Of a stretch of DNA of 64,000 nt, positions 1 to 8,176 are shown in pieces. The translations under genes were made by a program, and so were the position numbers. Source of the DNA: DATKWD01 sp963704815 (GTDB lineage: Bacteria; Actinomycetota; Acidimicrobiia; Acidimicrobiales; Salinilacustritrichaceae); the NCBI GenBank assembly GCA_963704815.1, contig CAVPHU010000003.1, positions 1-64,000 of the forward strand, read 5' to 3'. Position 1 is the first letter of the stretch, and each line of letters opens with the position of its first letter. The notes below the pieces were generated by a model, which did no database searches, was not told the DNA's origin, and was given only the letters and a program-made list of their open reading frames with translations.

Positions 1-46
1 GGGTCTCGCGGGAGCAAAGTTTGTTTTTCGGCATTGGCAACGAGCA

Positions 47-66
47 ACCAGGCCCAGTTGCCTGGT
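47..66. terminator. Small inverted repeat after the DksA-like gene
   Basis: ACCAGGC at 47-53 pairs with GCCTGGT at 60-66 around a six-base loop, 22 bases past the stop of the minus-strand DksA-like gene. There is no T-tract on the minus strand, so termination is only a guess. Confidence 0.3.
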
Positions 67-87
67 CTTGGAGCGATGATAGCCCCT

Positions 88-408
88 TCACCGAATGTTG
101 GTGCGCGCCGTCGGTACCGCTTCAAGCCGCACCGGGTCGATCGGTTCGCCGGTCCCTTCGTCGTAGCCGTAGGAGCCGTCGTCGACGCGTCGGAGCGCGG
201 CCGTGACGTCGGCGAGCGACTGCTCGATATCGGCCTCGAGCCCCATCTCGGTCTCGACGCGCGTGGTGTCCTGCGCAGCATCGCCAGACAGCGTGTCGAT
301 GGGGCCATCGGTGGTTCGTTCTCCTCGGACCTCGGCGAGCTCACGCTGCAACCTCTCCCGTTCGACGACAAGGCGGGCGCGGGCACGGTCGAGATCGATG
401 GTCGGCAT
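88..408 (-). CDS. DksA/TraR-like protein lacking zinc cysteines
   Basis: A 106-residue protein. The N-terminal half is a charged coiled-coil-like helix (RARARLVVERERLQRELAEV). The C-terminus has the DksA/TraR layout DGSYGYDEGTGEPIDPVRLE followed by AVPTAR. In the family this segment is a C4 zinc finger (YGxCxxCGxxI...RLxAxPxAxxC), but here every cysteine position is D, T or another residue and no cysteine remains. DksA-family proteins bind the RNA polymerase secondary channel and modulate stringent-type control; cysteine-less versions exist, so this is not proof of decay. The start at 408 was chosen because GGAGG lies nine bases upstream; the frame is open for 21 more codons. Family assignment is good, function inferred. 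Confidence 0.75.
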   Translation of the reverse strand: MPTIDLDRARARLVVERERLQRELAEVRGERTTDGPIDTLSGDAAQDTTRVETEMGLEADIEQSLADVTAALRRVDDGSYGYDEGTGEPIDPVRLEAVPTARTNIR

Positions 409-467
409 CTCGGAATCCTCCCACGGCGTGTTCTCCGGCTCAACCCTGAACGGTCCGGCCTGTGAGG

Positions 468-605
468 TCACGCGAGCAGCTTGGCTATCTGGCGGTCGAA
501 TTCGTCGGCGGTGATCACACCGCTGTCCGTCAACTCGGCGAGTTTCGTCAGCTCATCGGCCGTACCGCCGCCGCTGCCCGCCGCACTCCGGATGTAGGCA
601 TCCAT
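468..605 (-). CDS. SHOCT-domain small protein (possible remnant)
   Basis: Forty-five codons from an ATG at 605. The last 30 residues (ADELTKLAELTDSGVITADE, then FDRQIAKLLA) match the SHOCT motif, a short C-terminal helical module found on many actinobacterial proteins. The same frame stays open upstream to a TAG at 678-680 and reads QQQQADMDAYIRSAAG, typical of the linker before SHOCT in larger membrane or PH-domain proteins. No start codon occurs in that upstream stretch. I infer this is the 3' end of a longer gene that lost its front, though expression from 605 is possible. Confidence 0.55.
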   Translation of the reverse strand: MDAYIRSAAGSGGGTADELTKLAELTDSGVITADEFDRQIAKLLA

Positions 606-1056
606 GTCCGCCTGCTGTTGCTGGGCTGAGGCGATGTTGCGGCCTGAACCACGACCCGGCGGTCGGCGTCTGGCTCTCTAGAACCGGCTCACACCGCACG
701 AGGTTGTGCAACAACTGACCTGCCACCCCGACCGCCCACGGCAGAACCCCCGGTGACGCGTGGCCTGCTACGAGCGTGACCCCGACGCGCCCCAGCGCGC
801 CGGTGATATCTCTTCCCTGTCGTGCCCGCAACACCCACCACCAAGCAGCCGACACCTCAACTTGGACCCGCCCACAGACCCGTCAGCGACCTCGACAGGA
901 CCCCGTGAACACAGGCAGCAGAACCGAGCCCGAATCCGCCCTTGACATCCCTACGAGCTTCAATCTGCGCCATCCAGTTGGTATCCCCGATGTGCCGTTG
1001 GAGGATGCGCTCTCGGGCGTCCTCTATCCACGCTTCCGCACGGACTCCGGGGGAGC
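606..1056. other. Gene-poor stretch
   Basis: Apart from the open extension of the SHOCT frame to 680, no frame here has the base usage of the neighbouring genes. Short open frames exist on both strands but have random-looking composition and no recognisable motif. No RNA gene, insertion sequence end or array was seen. It probably represents decayed sequence between the SHOCT remnant and the toxin gene. Confidence 0.5.
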
Positions 1057-1572
1057 TCAGGAAAGCGTGCGCCGGATGTCCTTCATGAGCAGGAACAGAT
1101 GCAGCGGGTCAGTGGGCGAGGGCTCGAACTCTGGCACGAGGTGCTCGTAGAACGTTCTCGCTTCACTCGTCTCGGCGTGCACGAGTAGTCCCCGGCATCC
1201 GATCTCGGACCCGAGCGCGTGCGTCCGCGCAATGACGTCCTGTAGGAGCCCGGCAGCAAGGCCGTGACCTTCGTGGTCGAGGGCGACGCCGAGGCGGGCG
1301 AGCAACGCCACCGGCTGGGGGTAGCGCCCAGCACCCTTGCGCAGCCGTTCCGGAGCGTCGGCGAGCGCCACGCTCGCCATGCACCAGGCGTAGTAGGTGA
1401 CGACCAGCTTCGAATCGGCCGGCGTGACCACGAGCACGCGGGTCGTCCCCGACCCAGTCGACTGGCTGGCGTGGCGACGGAGCCACCCAGTCTGTTCCTC
1501 GGAACGACACTCGAACCGGTCCAGCACATGGTCGGGTTCGAGCAGAACCGGTGACCGGTAGCTGACGCTCAC
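1057..1572 (-). CDS. tacT: GNAT acetyltransferase toxin (TacT-like)
   Basis: A 171-residue GNAT-fold protein. The acetyl-CoA loop is seen around residues 93-110 (LGVALDHEGHGLAAGLLQDV), and the conserved tyrosine late in the fold is in ARTFYEHL. Length and pairing match TacT/AtaT toxins, which acetylate the amino group of aminoacyl-tRNA and stop translation. The gene overlaps the upstream DUF1778 gene by four bases, the usual arrangement for this type II toxin-antitoxin family. Its tRNA target cannot be read from sequence. An ordinary GNAT enzyme is less likely given the partner. Confidence 0.85.
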   Translation of the reverse strand: MSVSYRSPVLLEPDHVLDRFECRSEEQTGWLRRHASQSTGSGTTRVLVVTPADSKLVVTYYAWCMASVALADAPERLRKGAGRYPQPVALLARLGVALDHEGHGLAAGLLQDVIARTHALGSEIGCRGLLVHAETSEARTFYEHLVPEFEPSPTDPLHLFLLMKDIRRTLS

Positions 1573-1850
1573 TCCTCAGTGAACGGCGACGGACGCTCCA
1601 TCAGTCTCCGCAGTCCAGGAAGGTCGCGACCGCGACGCCGGTTCACCGCATCCCATGCCTCGGCAGCTTCTTGATCGAGACGGAACTCGGTCCGGTCTGC
1701 GAGGACTCGCCGAGCAGCGACCGTCAGGTTCGAGATCACGAACTCGGTCAGGTCCGTTCCCTGCTCGGCAACGGCGCGATCGATCAAGGACCGCTCGTCC
1801 TCGGTAGTCCGAACCTCGAGCCGCTCGTTGCGCAGCCGCGTTGTCGACAT
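1569..1850 (-). CDS. tacA: DUF1778 antitoxin (TacA-like)
   Basis: A 93-residue protein with an N-terminal ribbon-helix-helix (LEVRTTEDERSLIDRAVAEQ, then TEFVISNLTVAARRVLADR) and a C-terminal arm ending RRLMERPSPFTEE. In the family the first part binds the operon's own promoter and the tail wraps the acetyltransferase and blocks its acetyl-CoA site. The start at 1850 has AGGAGG six bases upstream; an upstream in-frame GTG at 1898 lacks this. The stop overlaps the toxin start by four bases, so the pair is translationally coupled. Autoregulation is expected from the family. Confidence 0.87.
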   Translation of the reverse strand: MSTTRLRNERLEVRTTEDERSLIDRAVAEQGTDLTEFVISNLTVAARRVLADRTEFRLDQEAAEAWDAVNRRRGRDLPGLRRLMERPSPFTEE

Positions 1851-1990
1851 GACGACCTCCTGTCCGGCCATTGTACGGCCACTACGCACCGGCCGCAACG
1901 GGCTTCGCCCGTCGAGACACGGTGGACGTGCACGAACGTCGACATCGAACAGAACTACCGCCCGAAATCCACCACAGCCAAGGAGTTCCG

Positions 1991-2341
1991 ATGGACTTTG
2001 CCATCGTCCTGCTCATCGTCCTCATCATTGCGTTCTACGTCGCCGCCATCATCGGCTTCTGGAAGGCGTTCGAGAAGGTGGGCCATCCCGGCTGGGCGGC
2101 GATCATCCCGATCTACAACATCTTCATCGTCTGCAAGATGGCGGACAAGCCCGGTTGGTGGGTCCTGTCGATGCTGATCCCGATCGTCAGCCTGGTCATC
2201 CTTGTCATCCTGTCGCTGCAGGTCGCCCGGAACTTCGGCAAGTCGGTCGCCTTCGGTTGGGGGCTTGCGATTCTCCCGTACGTCTTCGGAATGATCCTCG
2301 GCTTGGGCGATGCACAGTGGCAGCGCGAGCCCGCCCAGTGA
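1991..2341 (+). CDS. DUF5684 small membrane protein
   Basis: A 116-residue protein with three or four predicted membrane segments (roughly residues 3-24, 34-48, 58-78 and 88-103) and the family motif around GHPGWAAIIPIYNIFIV, then KPGWWVLSMLIP and FGKSVAFGWGL, ending GLGDAQW. This pattern is found in the widespread DUF5684 family, often annotated beside signal peptidases; no activity is known. AGGAG lies five bases before the ATG at 1991, preferred over an upstream open extension without membrane character. It diverges from the TA operon and stands alone. Confidence 0.8.
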   Translation: MDFAIVLLIVLIIAFYVAAIIGFWKAFEKVGHPGWAAIIPIYNIFIVCKMADKPGWWVLSMLIPIVSLVILVILSLQVARNFGKSVAFGWGLAILPYVFGMILGLGDAQWQREPAQ

Positions 2342-2505
2342 CCCACCCGAACTGAGCGACATGCGCTCGGCATGCGCAATGCCGTGGCCCCCTCGGAGCG
2401 CTCCACAACCAGCAGCGTGGAGCGCCCGAGGTGAGGCACGGCGGCGACATCCGAGCAGGATGTGAACTCAGTGGACTGCGCGTTCACTGACGAGTCAACG
2501 AGCCC

Positions 2506-2915
2506 ATGTCACCGGACAACCCGTCAGGGACGTTCGCTCTCGCCAGACCCGGCGCGGCCGGCTCGGCTCCGGCGGGACGACACCGATCGAGCTGCACTCG
2601 AACAGGGCCAAGCTGCTGGCCCGCGTCGAACTCAGGGACGACCGGGACAGCGCCGTTTCCCTCGACCCGCCGGCCGTGCCCACCTTCGGCCACCAGACCC
2701 TCGTCGACGTCACCGCCTTCGAACTCGCTCGTGAGCTGATCGAGTCCGCACCCGACGTCTGCCCGGCGGCGGCCGAACCGGCGTCGGCGGCGTTGCAGAT
2801 CGCCGACTACGTGGGATCGAGCCCCGACGCCCGAGCCGAGATCGACGAACAGATCCGCACAAAGGTCGTGCCATCGTTCCCGAACTACGCCGTGACGCGC
2901 TCGGAACCCTCCTGA
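2506..2915 (+). CDS. Hypothetical protein, probable frameshift near 2577
   Basis: From about 2577 to 2915 one frame has strongly GC-biased third positions and encodes TPIELHSNRAKLLARVELRD at its start and EIDEQIRTKVVPSFPNYAV near its end. That frame has no ATG; it runs back to a stop at 2463. A start ATG at 2506 in another frame reads MSPDNPSGTFALARPG and joins the coding frame if one base is missing near 2577. The composite protein would be about 136 residues, soluble and rich in Ala, Asp and Leu. I do not recognise the family. Alternatives are a GTG start at 2676 or a 5'-truncated gene. Confidence 0.45.
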
Positions 2916-3053
2916 ACGGTTTTCTCGGCACCCCTGACCATTGGTCACTCACGCCGGCTGAAGTGTGGTCGGACAGCCCTCCGATGAGGCGATCGGCAAG
3001 GCTGAGGCTCGATCGAGACGGATCCGTACGCACGCTTCGGTTGCACCCACGAC

Positions 3054-3335
3054 GTGGCATCGCTCGTCCTCGTCTCGGGCGGGCTCAGTCGCCTCGCCCC
3101 GCGACGGCCGGACTCCGCTGCCCTGATCGCCGTCCTCGACCGCGAGGGGCTGTGGCCGCCACTGGTGCCTTCGGTGGTCCTCGCCGAGTCGGTCACAGGG
3201 CGTCAACGCGCCGACGCCAACCTCAACCGACTCGTCAAGGCCTGCGGCCTGGTCGAGGACGTGCCCGAGCGGCGCTCATCGTGCGACCAGATCTCGGCAG
3301 TGGGCGGTCGACGGGGCCGGAGGGGCCCTGACTGA
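3054..3335 (+). pseudogene. Truncated PIN-domain (VapC-like) toxin
   Basis: A GTG start at 3054 opens a frame whose first 70 residues look like an actinobacterial PIN domain: LVLVSGGLSRLA, then ALIAVLDREGLWPPLVPSVV, LAESVTGRQRADANLNRL and LVEDVPER. PIN toxins are Mg-dependent RNases of about 130 residues with acidic residues near the start, middle and end. Here the first Asp is replaced (LVSGG instead of LDSGG), and after residue 75 the frame turns into low-complexity sequence and stops, losing the C-terminal acidic strand. No intact antitoxin gene precedes it. I read this as an inactive remnant of a VapBC module. Confidence 0.6.
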
Positions 3336-3342
3336 GCACCGG

Positions 3343-3789
3343 TCAGCGTTGCGTGCTCTCGAAGTACGTCTTCTGGGAGGACAGGAACGCCTTCCCCATG
3401 TTCCGTGAGCCGAATCTGCGGTACAGGAACCCGAGGACGCCGTCCATCTGGACATCGCTCACGACGCAGTGGAATCGCACGCCCGAGTTCGAGGCCGTGT
3501 ATGCGTCTTCGAAGTGCGATCTGCCCGTGACCTTCCTGGCCTCATAGACCTCGTCGAATCGCACGACGACCTCGTCATCCCGGACTGCGCACTCGATGTT
3601 GCGCCGATTCATCAGGCCCTCGTTGGTTCGGATCGTGACGAAGTCGTCGCCCTGGTCGAGCAACTCCGCCTCGCTGATACCCGGCATCGAACGCACCACA
3701 CCCACGAAGTGCTCACCCAAGTCAGCGAGGGACGCCTTGACGGACTGAAGATCGCAGTCGATTTGGGTCGTTCCTTCGAACCAGGCCAC
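3343..3789 (-). CDS. SRPBCC (START-like) family protein
   Basis: A 148-residue protein with the helix-grip pattern of polyketide cyclase/START-like proteins: an N-terminal strand (AWFEGTTQIDCD), helix (SLADLGEHFVGVVRSMPG), several antiparallel strands (DDFVTIRTNEG, DEVVVRFDEVYEAR) and a long C-terminal helix (VLGFLYRRFGSRNMGKAFLS). These proteins bind hydrophobic ligands or carry out small ring modifications; the ligand here is unknown. It is monocistronic, tail-to-tail with the PIN remnant. The start at 3789 was used because the first strand begins directly after it. Confidence 0.65.
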   Translation of the reverse strand: MAWFEGTTQIDCDLQSVKASLADLGEHFVGVVRSMPGISEAELLDQGDDFVTIRTNEGLMNRRNIECAVRDDEVVVRFDEVYEARKVTGRSHFEDAYTASNSGVRFHCVVSDVQMDGVLGFLYRRFGSRNMGKAFLSSQKTYFESTQR

Positions 3790-4015
3790 GTTCCGACGCT
3801 AGCAAGCGTGGTCGCAGCCCGGGCCGGCCCGCCAGGACGAGACAGAGGTGTCGGCAGGAGCGAGCGGCACGCCGTGCCCCCACACGACTCCAGCATCACG
3901 ACAGAAGGAGCACGTGGATCGAGCACGTGAGGCCAACCGAGGACGTGCCGAGCCGGTCGGCGCATTCGGCGTTCGCCTGCCCAGACGGCAACGACGGAGG
4001 TGATAGCTCACCCCC

Positions 4016-4066
4016 ATGGATTTCCGGTACTTGTGGCATTGGCTTTCCGAGGATCCAACCTGCTGA
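4016..4066 (+). CDS. Possible 16-residue peptide behind a near-perfect Shine-Dalgarno
   Basis: GGAGGTGAT at 3997-4005, fully complementary to the 16S anti-Shine-Dalgarno, stands ten bases before an ATG that encodes MDFRYLWHWLSEDPTC and stops at 4064. The peptide is unusually aromatic. It could be a leader peptide or the first codons of a lost gene. Nothing downstream on the same strand continues it, since TetR and its operon read the other way. The rest of 3790-4087 holds no recognisable gene. Confidence 0.25.
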   Translation: MDFRYLWHWLSEDPTC

Positions 4067-4087
4067 CCCGGAGGGCGGTCGGCATCG

Positions 4088-4693
4088 TCAGGTCAGCAGG
4101 GCCCTCAGTGATGCGGAGAGCGCCTCTTGGGTCTCGGCGACCGTGAGTTGCCGATGCCGTCGCAGGTAGTCGATCGACGCCAACTGGGTCAGCAGGTCGC
4201 ACGTGGCCACCACTGCGTCACGGTCTGATCCCCGGCGAGTCGCGAGCTCAGGCGCGAACTGAAGCTCGAATTGGGCGCGCATGTCGTTGCGGTCGCGGGT
4301 GAGTTGGTCCCTCACCTTCGGGTGCCGGCCGGCGTTGGCGATCGACGCCCGATGCACCGCCCCGAACGCTTCGTGGACTCGCAGCCGCGTGGCGAGAAAC
4401 TCGCTCAACCTGCGATCGAACGGCGCGTCTCGCGGGGTGTCGAGCTGCCCGATCTCACGACCGACCCGAGCCGTGCGCTTGATCGCCGCCTCGAGCAGCT
4501 CCCCGGGATCTGCGAAGTACCGGTAGAGCGACCGAAGCGAGAGCCCTGAGCGGATCGACACCTGCTCGATCGTCGGAAACATCGCGTCCTCGCCGAACAT
4601 CTCGACGACGACATCGAGGACGGCGTCGATGTTTCGTTGCCGCCTCGCGACGCGGCCGTCGACGGGGGCGGTCGCCTCGTCGAGATCGGTCAT
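4088..4693 (-). CDS. TetR-family transcriptional regulator
   Basis: A 201-residue protein. Residues about 18-65 form the TetR helix-turn-helix (RNIDAVLDVVVEMFGEDAMF, then VSIRSGLSLRSLYRYFADPG), where SLRSLYRYF is the recognition helix. The rest is a helical ligand or dimerisation domain with no informative motif. The family mostly represses neighbouring genes until a small ligand binds. It is divergent from the cystathionine gamma-synthase-like gene across 176 bases (4694-4869), which is the likely operator region, although I see no clear palindrome. The ligand is unknown. Confidence 0.85.
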   Translation of the reverse strand: MTDLDEATAPVDGRVARRQRNIDAVLDVVVEMFGEDAMFPTIEQVSIRSGLSLRSLYRYFADPGELLEAAIKRTARVGREIGQLDTPRDAPFDRRLSEFLATRLRVHEAFGAVHRASIANAGRHPKVRDQLTRDRNDMRAQFELQFAPELATRRGSDRDAVVATCDLLTQLASIDYLRRHRQLTVAETQEALSASLRALLT

Positions 4694-4869
4694 GAGGAGC
4701 CCAAGGTACCAACCGGTGCCGACAGGTCGGGACCCGGCGGGCCGGCGGCAACGCCGAAGCGACGCACCGCGCGTTCGCTCCGGGGATGGGACGGCACCGT
4801 CGAAGGGCTCGCAGAACTCCTATCGTCGCGGCTGCACCATCCCGTCGATCTGCGAGGACCCCGCCACCG

Positions 4870-6052
4870 ATGTCTGACACGAGCGCAGGGCCATCGACCC
4901 GATCGGTCCATCTGACCGAGGAGGTCGACCCCGCCACGCGTAGCGTGATCCCTCCCGTGGCTGCCAACTCGGCGTTCGCCTATCCGGATGTCCCGTCGTG
5001 GCGAGCGGCTGCCCTGGGTGAGACCGACGGCCACATCTACGCCCGCAACTCCAACCCGACCACCGACCGGTTCGAGGCCAAGGTCGCCGCCCTCGAGGGG
5101 GCCGAGCGAGGGACCAGCTTCGCCACGGGAATGGCCGCCATCAGCACCACGCTGCTGGCCCTGCTCGGCCCGGGGAAGCGTGTGGTGACCGTCGCTGACA
5201 CCTATGGCGGGACCCATCTGATGTTCAGCCAGATCCTGCCGCGATGGGGCGTCGACTGCGTGGTCGTTCCCACCGACGACCACGCAGGACTGCAGGCGGC
5301 GATCGGCGAGGGGTGCGACGTGCTGTACCTCGAGACGCCCACCAACCCAACACTGAAGATCCTGGACATCCGGCAGCTCTCGGCAGCATCGACCCAGGTG
5401 GGTGCGGTGACGGTCGTCGACAACACCTTCGCGACCCCGATCAACACCCGGCCACTCGAACTCGGCGCGGATCTGGTGCTGCACTCGGCGTCGAAGTTCC
5501 TCGGTGGCCACGGCGACGTGCTCGGCGGAGTCGTGTGCGGCTCGGCCGAGCTGATCGCACGCGTCTACGGATTGCGCGAGATCATCGGCACCGGGATGGA
5601 CCCGCAGGTGGCGGCCATGTTCCTGCGGTCGCTGAAGACGCTCGGCCTGCGGGTCGAACGACAGAACACCACGGCGATGGCGGTCGCCGAGCACCTGGTG
5701 GGTCATCCCGAGGTCGATCAGCGTCCTGTACCCGGGGCTTGCCGACTTCGCGGGGCACGACGTGGCCGTCGGTCAGATGGACGGATTCGGAGGTGTCCTG
5801 AGCTTCTCACTGGTCAGGGGGATGCCCGCCGTCGAAACGGTCTGCGCGTCCTTGAAATACGCCTACCTGGCCGCCAATCTGGGGCAGGTCGAGACCATCG
5901 CCGGTCCCCCGGCGACGACCAGCCATGTCGAGCTGACCGATGCTGAGCGGGCAGCCGCCGGCATCCCCGAAGGCCTCGTTCGCTACTCCGTCGGCATCGA
6001 AGACGCCGCCGACCTCATCGCCGACCTCGATCAAGCCCTGGAGCGAGTGTGA
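4870..6052 (+). CDS. Cystathionine gamma-synthase/lyase-like PLP enzyme (frameshifted at 5720)
   Basis: Trans-sulfuration family Cys/Met PLP enzyme, about 393 residues when the break is repaired. Visible motifs are YARNSNPTTDRFE, FATGMAAIST, YLETPTNPTLK and the PLP-lysine site LHSASKFLGGHGDVLGG. The first frame runs from the ATG at 4870 and the second ends at 6052. Removing one base (A5720) restores GHPEVDRVLYPGLADF, the expected family sequence, so this is an indel rather than a fusion. The C-terminal RYSVGIEDAADLIADL is typical. The family makes or splits cystathionine, or degrades methionine; which one cannot be decided here. The start of the M20 gene overlaps its stop (GTGA). Confidence 0.85.
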
Positions 6053-7248
6053 CCCAGAGCCTGGACGGCTCAGCGATCGCCCACACCGCATCGTCGTTGA
6101 TGGCCGTCGAGAGCACGGGGGGCAACGAGCGGGCGGTGATGTCCCAGGTCGCCGCGTGGCTGGAGGCCCGCGGCGTCGCAGTCGAGCGGTCGACCCTGCC
6201 GATCGCGTCGCTCACGGACGATCCCTTCTACTCCGCTGAGGTGACACGCGAGGACGTCGACGTCCTTGTCGCCAGGGTCGGCGGTGATACGGGCGGCCGA
6301 CGGCTCCTGCTCAATGCCCACGTCGACGTCGTCGCGGCCCGAGACCAGGACGGCTGGTCGGACGACCCGTTCGTGCCCCGGGTCGTCGACGGGTGGCTGT
6401 ACGGACGCGGGGCCGCTGACACCAAGGGCGGACTGGCGGCCGCGATGCACACGCTGGTGGGCCTGGCCTCGGCGCCGCTGTCGGGCGCGATCATCCTGAC
6501 GCCGGTGGTCGGCGAAGAGGACGGTGGGTGCGGCACCCTGGCCACCCTGCGGTCCGGCCTCGAGGCCGACGGCGCCGTCGTGATCGAGCCCACCGACCTG
6601 CGCTGGGCGACCGCAAGCGCCGGGGCGTTGTCGTTCCGGGTGACCGTCCCCGGACGGACGGCCCACGGCAGCGTTCGCCACACCGGCGTGTCGGCGATCG
6701 AGAAGGGCTGGCTCATCCACCAGGGAATCCTCCGGCTCGAGGCCGACCGGGCCAGGCGGTTGTCCCATCCGCTGGTCGACAGCGGCTTCCCGATCTGCAT
6801 GGGTCGCATCGAGGGCGGGGACCACCGCTGCGACGAGGCCGCCTGGCTCACGCTCGAGGGACGCATGGGGTTCGCTCCCCAGGAGCCGGTCGAGGTCGCC
6901 CGAGCCGAGTTGGTCGATGCCGTCGCCGAGGTCGCGAGCTGCGACGACTGGCTGCAGGACCATCCTCCGACGGTGGAGTGGATCGGCGCACAGTGGTTGG
7001 GCGGCGAGACACCGGTCGACGACCCGTTGGTCACGTGCGTGCGAGCCCTCGACCCGTCCATCGAGCTGGTGGGCATGAGCTACGGCTGCGACCTGGGCCT
7101 GCTCCGACAGGCCGGTGGCATCCCCACGGTTGCGTTCGGCCCCGGCGCTGTCGCCGACGCCCATGCGCCGGACGAACGGGTCGAGGTGGCGCAGTTGGAG
7201 GCATGCGCGCACGCGCTGCACCGGCTCGCGATGGACTACTGCCGCTGA
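6049..7248 (+). CDS. M20 family metallopeptidase (ArgE/DapE-like)
   Basis: A 399-residue zinc hydrolase. Metal and catalytic motifs are LLLNAHVDVVAA (first His/Asp), GRGAADTKGGLAAA (bridging Asp) and VVGEEDGG (catalytic and metal Glu). The dimerisation domain is inserted around residues 185-295, and a late His lies in VADAHAPDE. The family removes N-acyl groups or cleaves small peptides; the substrate is not predictable. The GTG start overlaps the preceding stop by four bases, so it is co-translated with the PLP enzyme, perhaps supplying or deacylating a sulfur amino acid. A second, distinct M20 enzyme lies at 50484-51827. Confidence 0.87.
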   Translation: MTQSLDGSAIAHTASSLMAVESTGGNERAVMSQVAAWLEARGVAVERSTLPIASLTDDPFYSAEVTREDVDVLVARVGGDTGGRRLLLNAHVDVVAARDQDGWSDDPFVPRVVDGWLYGRGAADTKGGLAAAMHTLVGLASAPLSGAIILTPVVGEEDGGCGTLATLRSGLEADGAVVIEPTDLRWATASAGALSFRVTVPGRTAHGSVRHTGVSAIEKGWLIHQGILRLEADRARRLSHPLVDSGFPICMGRIEGGDHRCDEAAWLTLEGRMGFAPQEPVEVARAELVDAVAEVASCDDWLQDHPPTVEWIGAQWLGGETPVDDPLVTCVRALDPSIELVGMSYGCDLGLLRQAGGIPTVAFGPGAVADAHAPDERVEVAQLEACAHALHRLAMDYCR

Positions 7249-7308
7249 TCAGACCGACCCCGCGCGGTCGGCCGTGTCAGACTCCCCGAATCACCCGTCG
7301 GGAGCGCC

Positions 7309-8121
7309 ATGACCGGAAACGTCGAAGCCAACTACTCCCGGGGAGGGCTCCGGCAAGCGGTGCTCGATGCGATCGTCGCCGATGGCTACGACCCCGACGA
7401 CCTCGATCCTGAAGCCCTCTCCCCCGCCGAGGAGTTCCACACCTTCAGCCGCGCCGGCACGGTCGCGTTGGCCGAGGCTGCGTCCATCTCCGCCGACGAC
7501 GAGGTGATCGACGTCGGGAGTGGCCTGGGTGGGCCGGCGCGATTCCTCGCACGGGCGTACGGCTGTCAGGTCGTCGGCGTCGACCTCACCCAGGAACTGT
7601 GCGATGTCGCCGCCGATCTGACCCGAAGGGTGGGCCTGAGCGACCAGGTGGAGATCCGCCAGGGCAACGCCCTCTCCCTCCCCGTGCCGGACGACTCCTT
7701 CGATGTCGCGTGGACACAACACGTCTCGATGAACATCGAAGACAAGGCCGGGCTCTACGCAGAGATGCGCCGCGTCCTGCGCCCCGGAGGTCGGCTCGCG
7801 TTCTTCGACCTCCTCGCCGGGCCCGAACAGCCGATCCACTTCCCCGTTCCGTGGGCCGAGGACCCAACCGCGAGCGCGTTGGCGACCGTCGATGAAACCC
7901 GCGAGCTTCTCGAGGGAGCCGGGTTCGAGGTCAGGCTCTGGGAAGACCTCACCACCGACGCCATCGCCTTCTACGCATCGCTCGCGGCCGGCCCGCCACC
8001 CGGCAAGCACCTCGGCCTGCATCTCCTGATCACCGACATGCCGACCAAGGGCGCCAATCTCAAACGGAACGTCGAGGAAGGCCGGCTGACGCTCATCCGC
8101 TGTGTCGCAGACGCCGTCTGA
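7309..8121 (+). CDS. SAM-dependent methyltransferase (dimethylglycine methyltransferase-like)
   Basis: A 270-residue class I methyltransferase. Motif I is VIDVGSGLGGPARFLA, followed by the acidic strand VVGVDLT, then DDSFDVAWTQHVSMNIEDK, and a post-motif strand LRPGGRLAFFDLLAG. The N-terminal FHTFSRAGT and the overall length resemble sarcosine/dimethylglycine N-methyltransferases that make glycine betaine, but many relatives methylate other small molecules. GGGAG lies just upstream of the ATG. It may be a third gene of the operon beginning at 4870, though 60 bases separate it from the M20 gene. If betaine-related, it would complement the quaternary-amine transporter at 39.8-43.4 kb; that link is speculative. 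Confidence 0.75.
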   Translation: MTGNVEANYSRGGLRQAVLDAIVADGYDPDDLDPEALSPAEEFHTFSRAGTVALAEAASISADDEVIDVGSGLGGPARFLARAYGCQVVGVDLTQELCDVAADLTRRVGLSDQVEIRQGNALSLPVPDDSFDVAWTQHVSMNIEDKAGLYAEMRRVLRPGGRLAFFDLLAGPEQPIHFPVPWAEDPTASALATVDETRELLEGAGFEVRLWEDLTTDAIAFYASLAAGPPPGKHLGLHLLITDMPTKGANLKRNVEEGRLTLIRCVADAV

Positions 8122-8140
8122 TGCGGCGACCGTCGTTGGC

Positions 8141-8159
8141 GTCCTCCCGGCTGGAGGAC
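8141..8159. terminator. Bidirectional hairpin between convergent genes
   Basis: GTCCTCC (8141-8147) pairs with GGAGGAC (8153-8159) around CGGCT. It sits in the 55-base gap between the ends of the methyltransferase and the DinB-like gene, where a shared terminator is expected. There is no U-tract. Confidence 0.5.
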
Positions 8160-8176
8160 CCAGTCGGCCAGATGGC

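Noticed and set aside
553..855. Minus-strand open frame of 100 codons
   Set aside because: Random-looking composition, overlaps the SHOCT frame in another phase and no motif; most likely a chance frame in GC-rich DNA.
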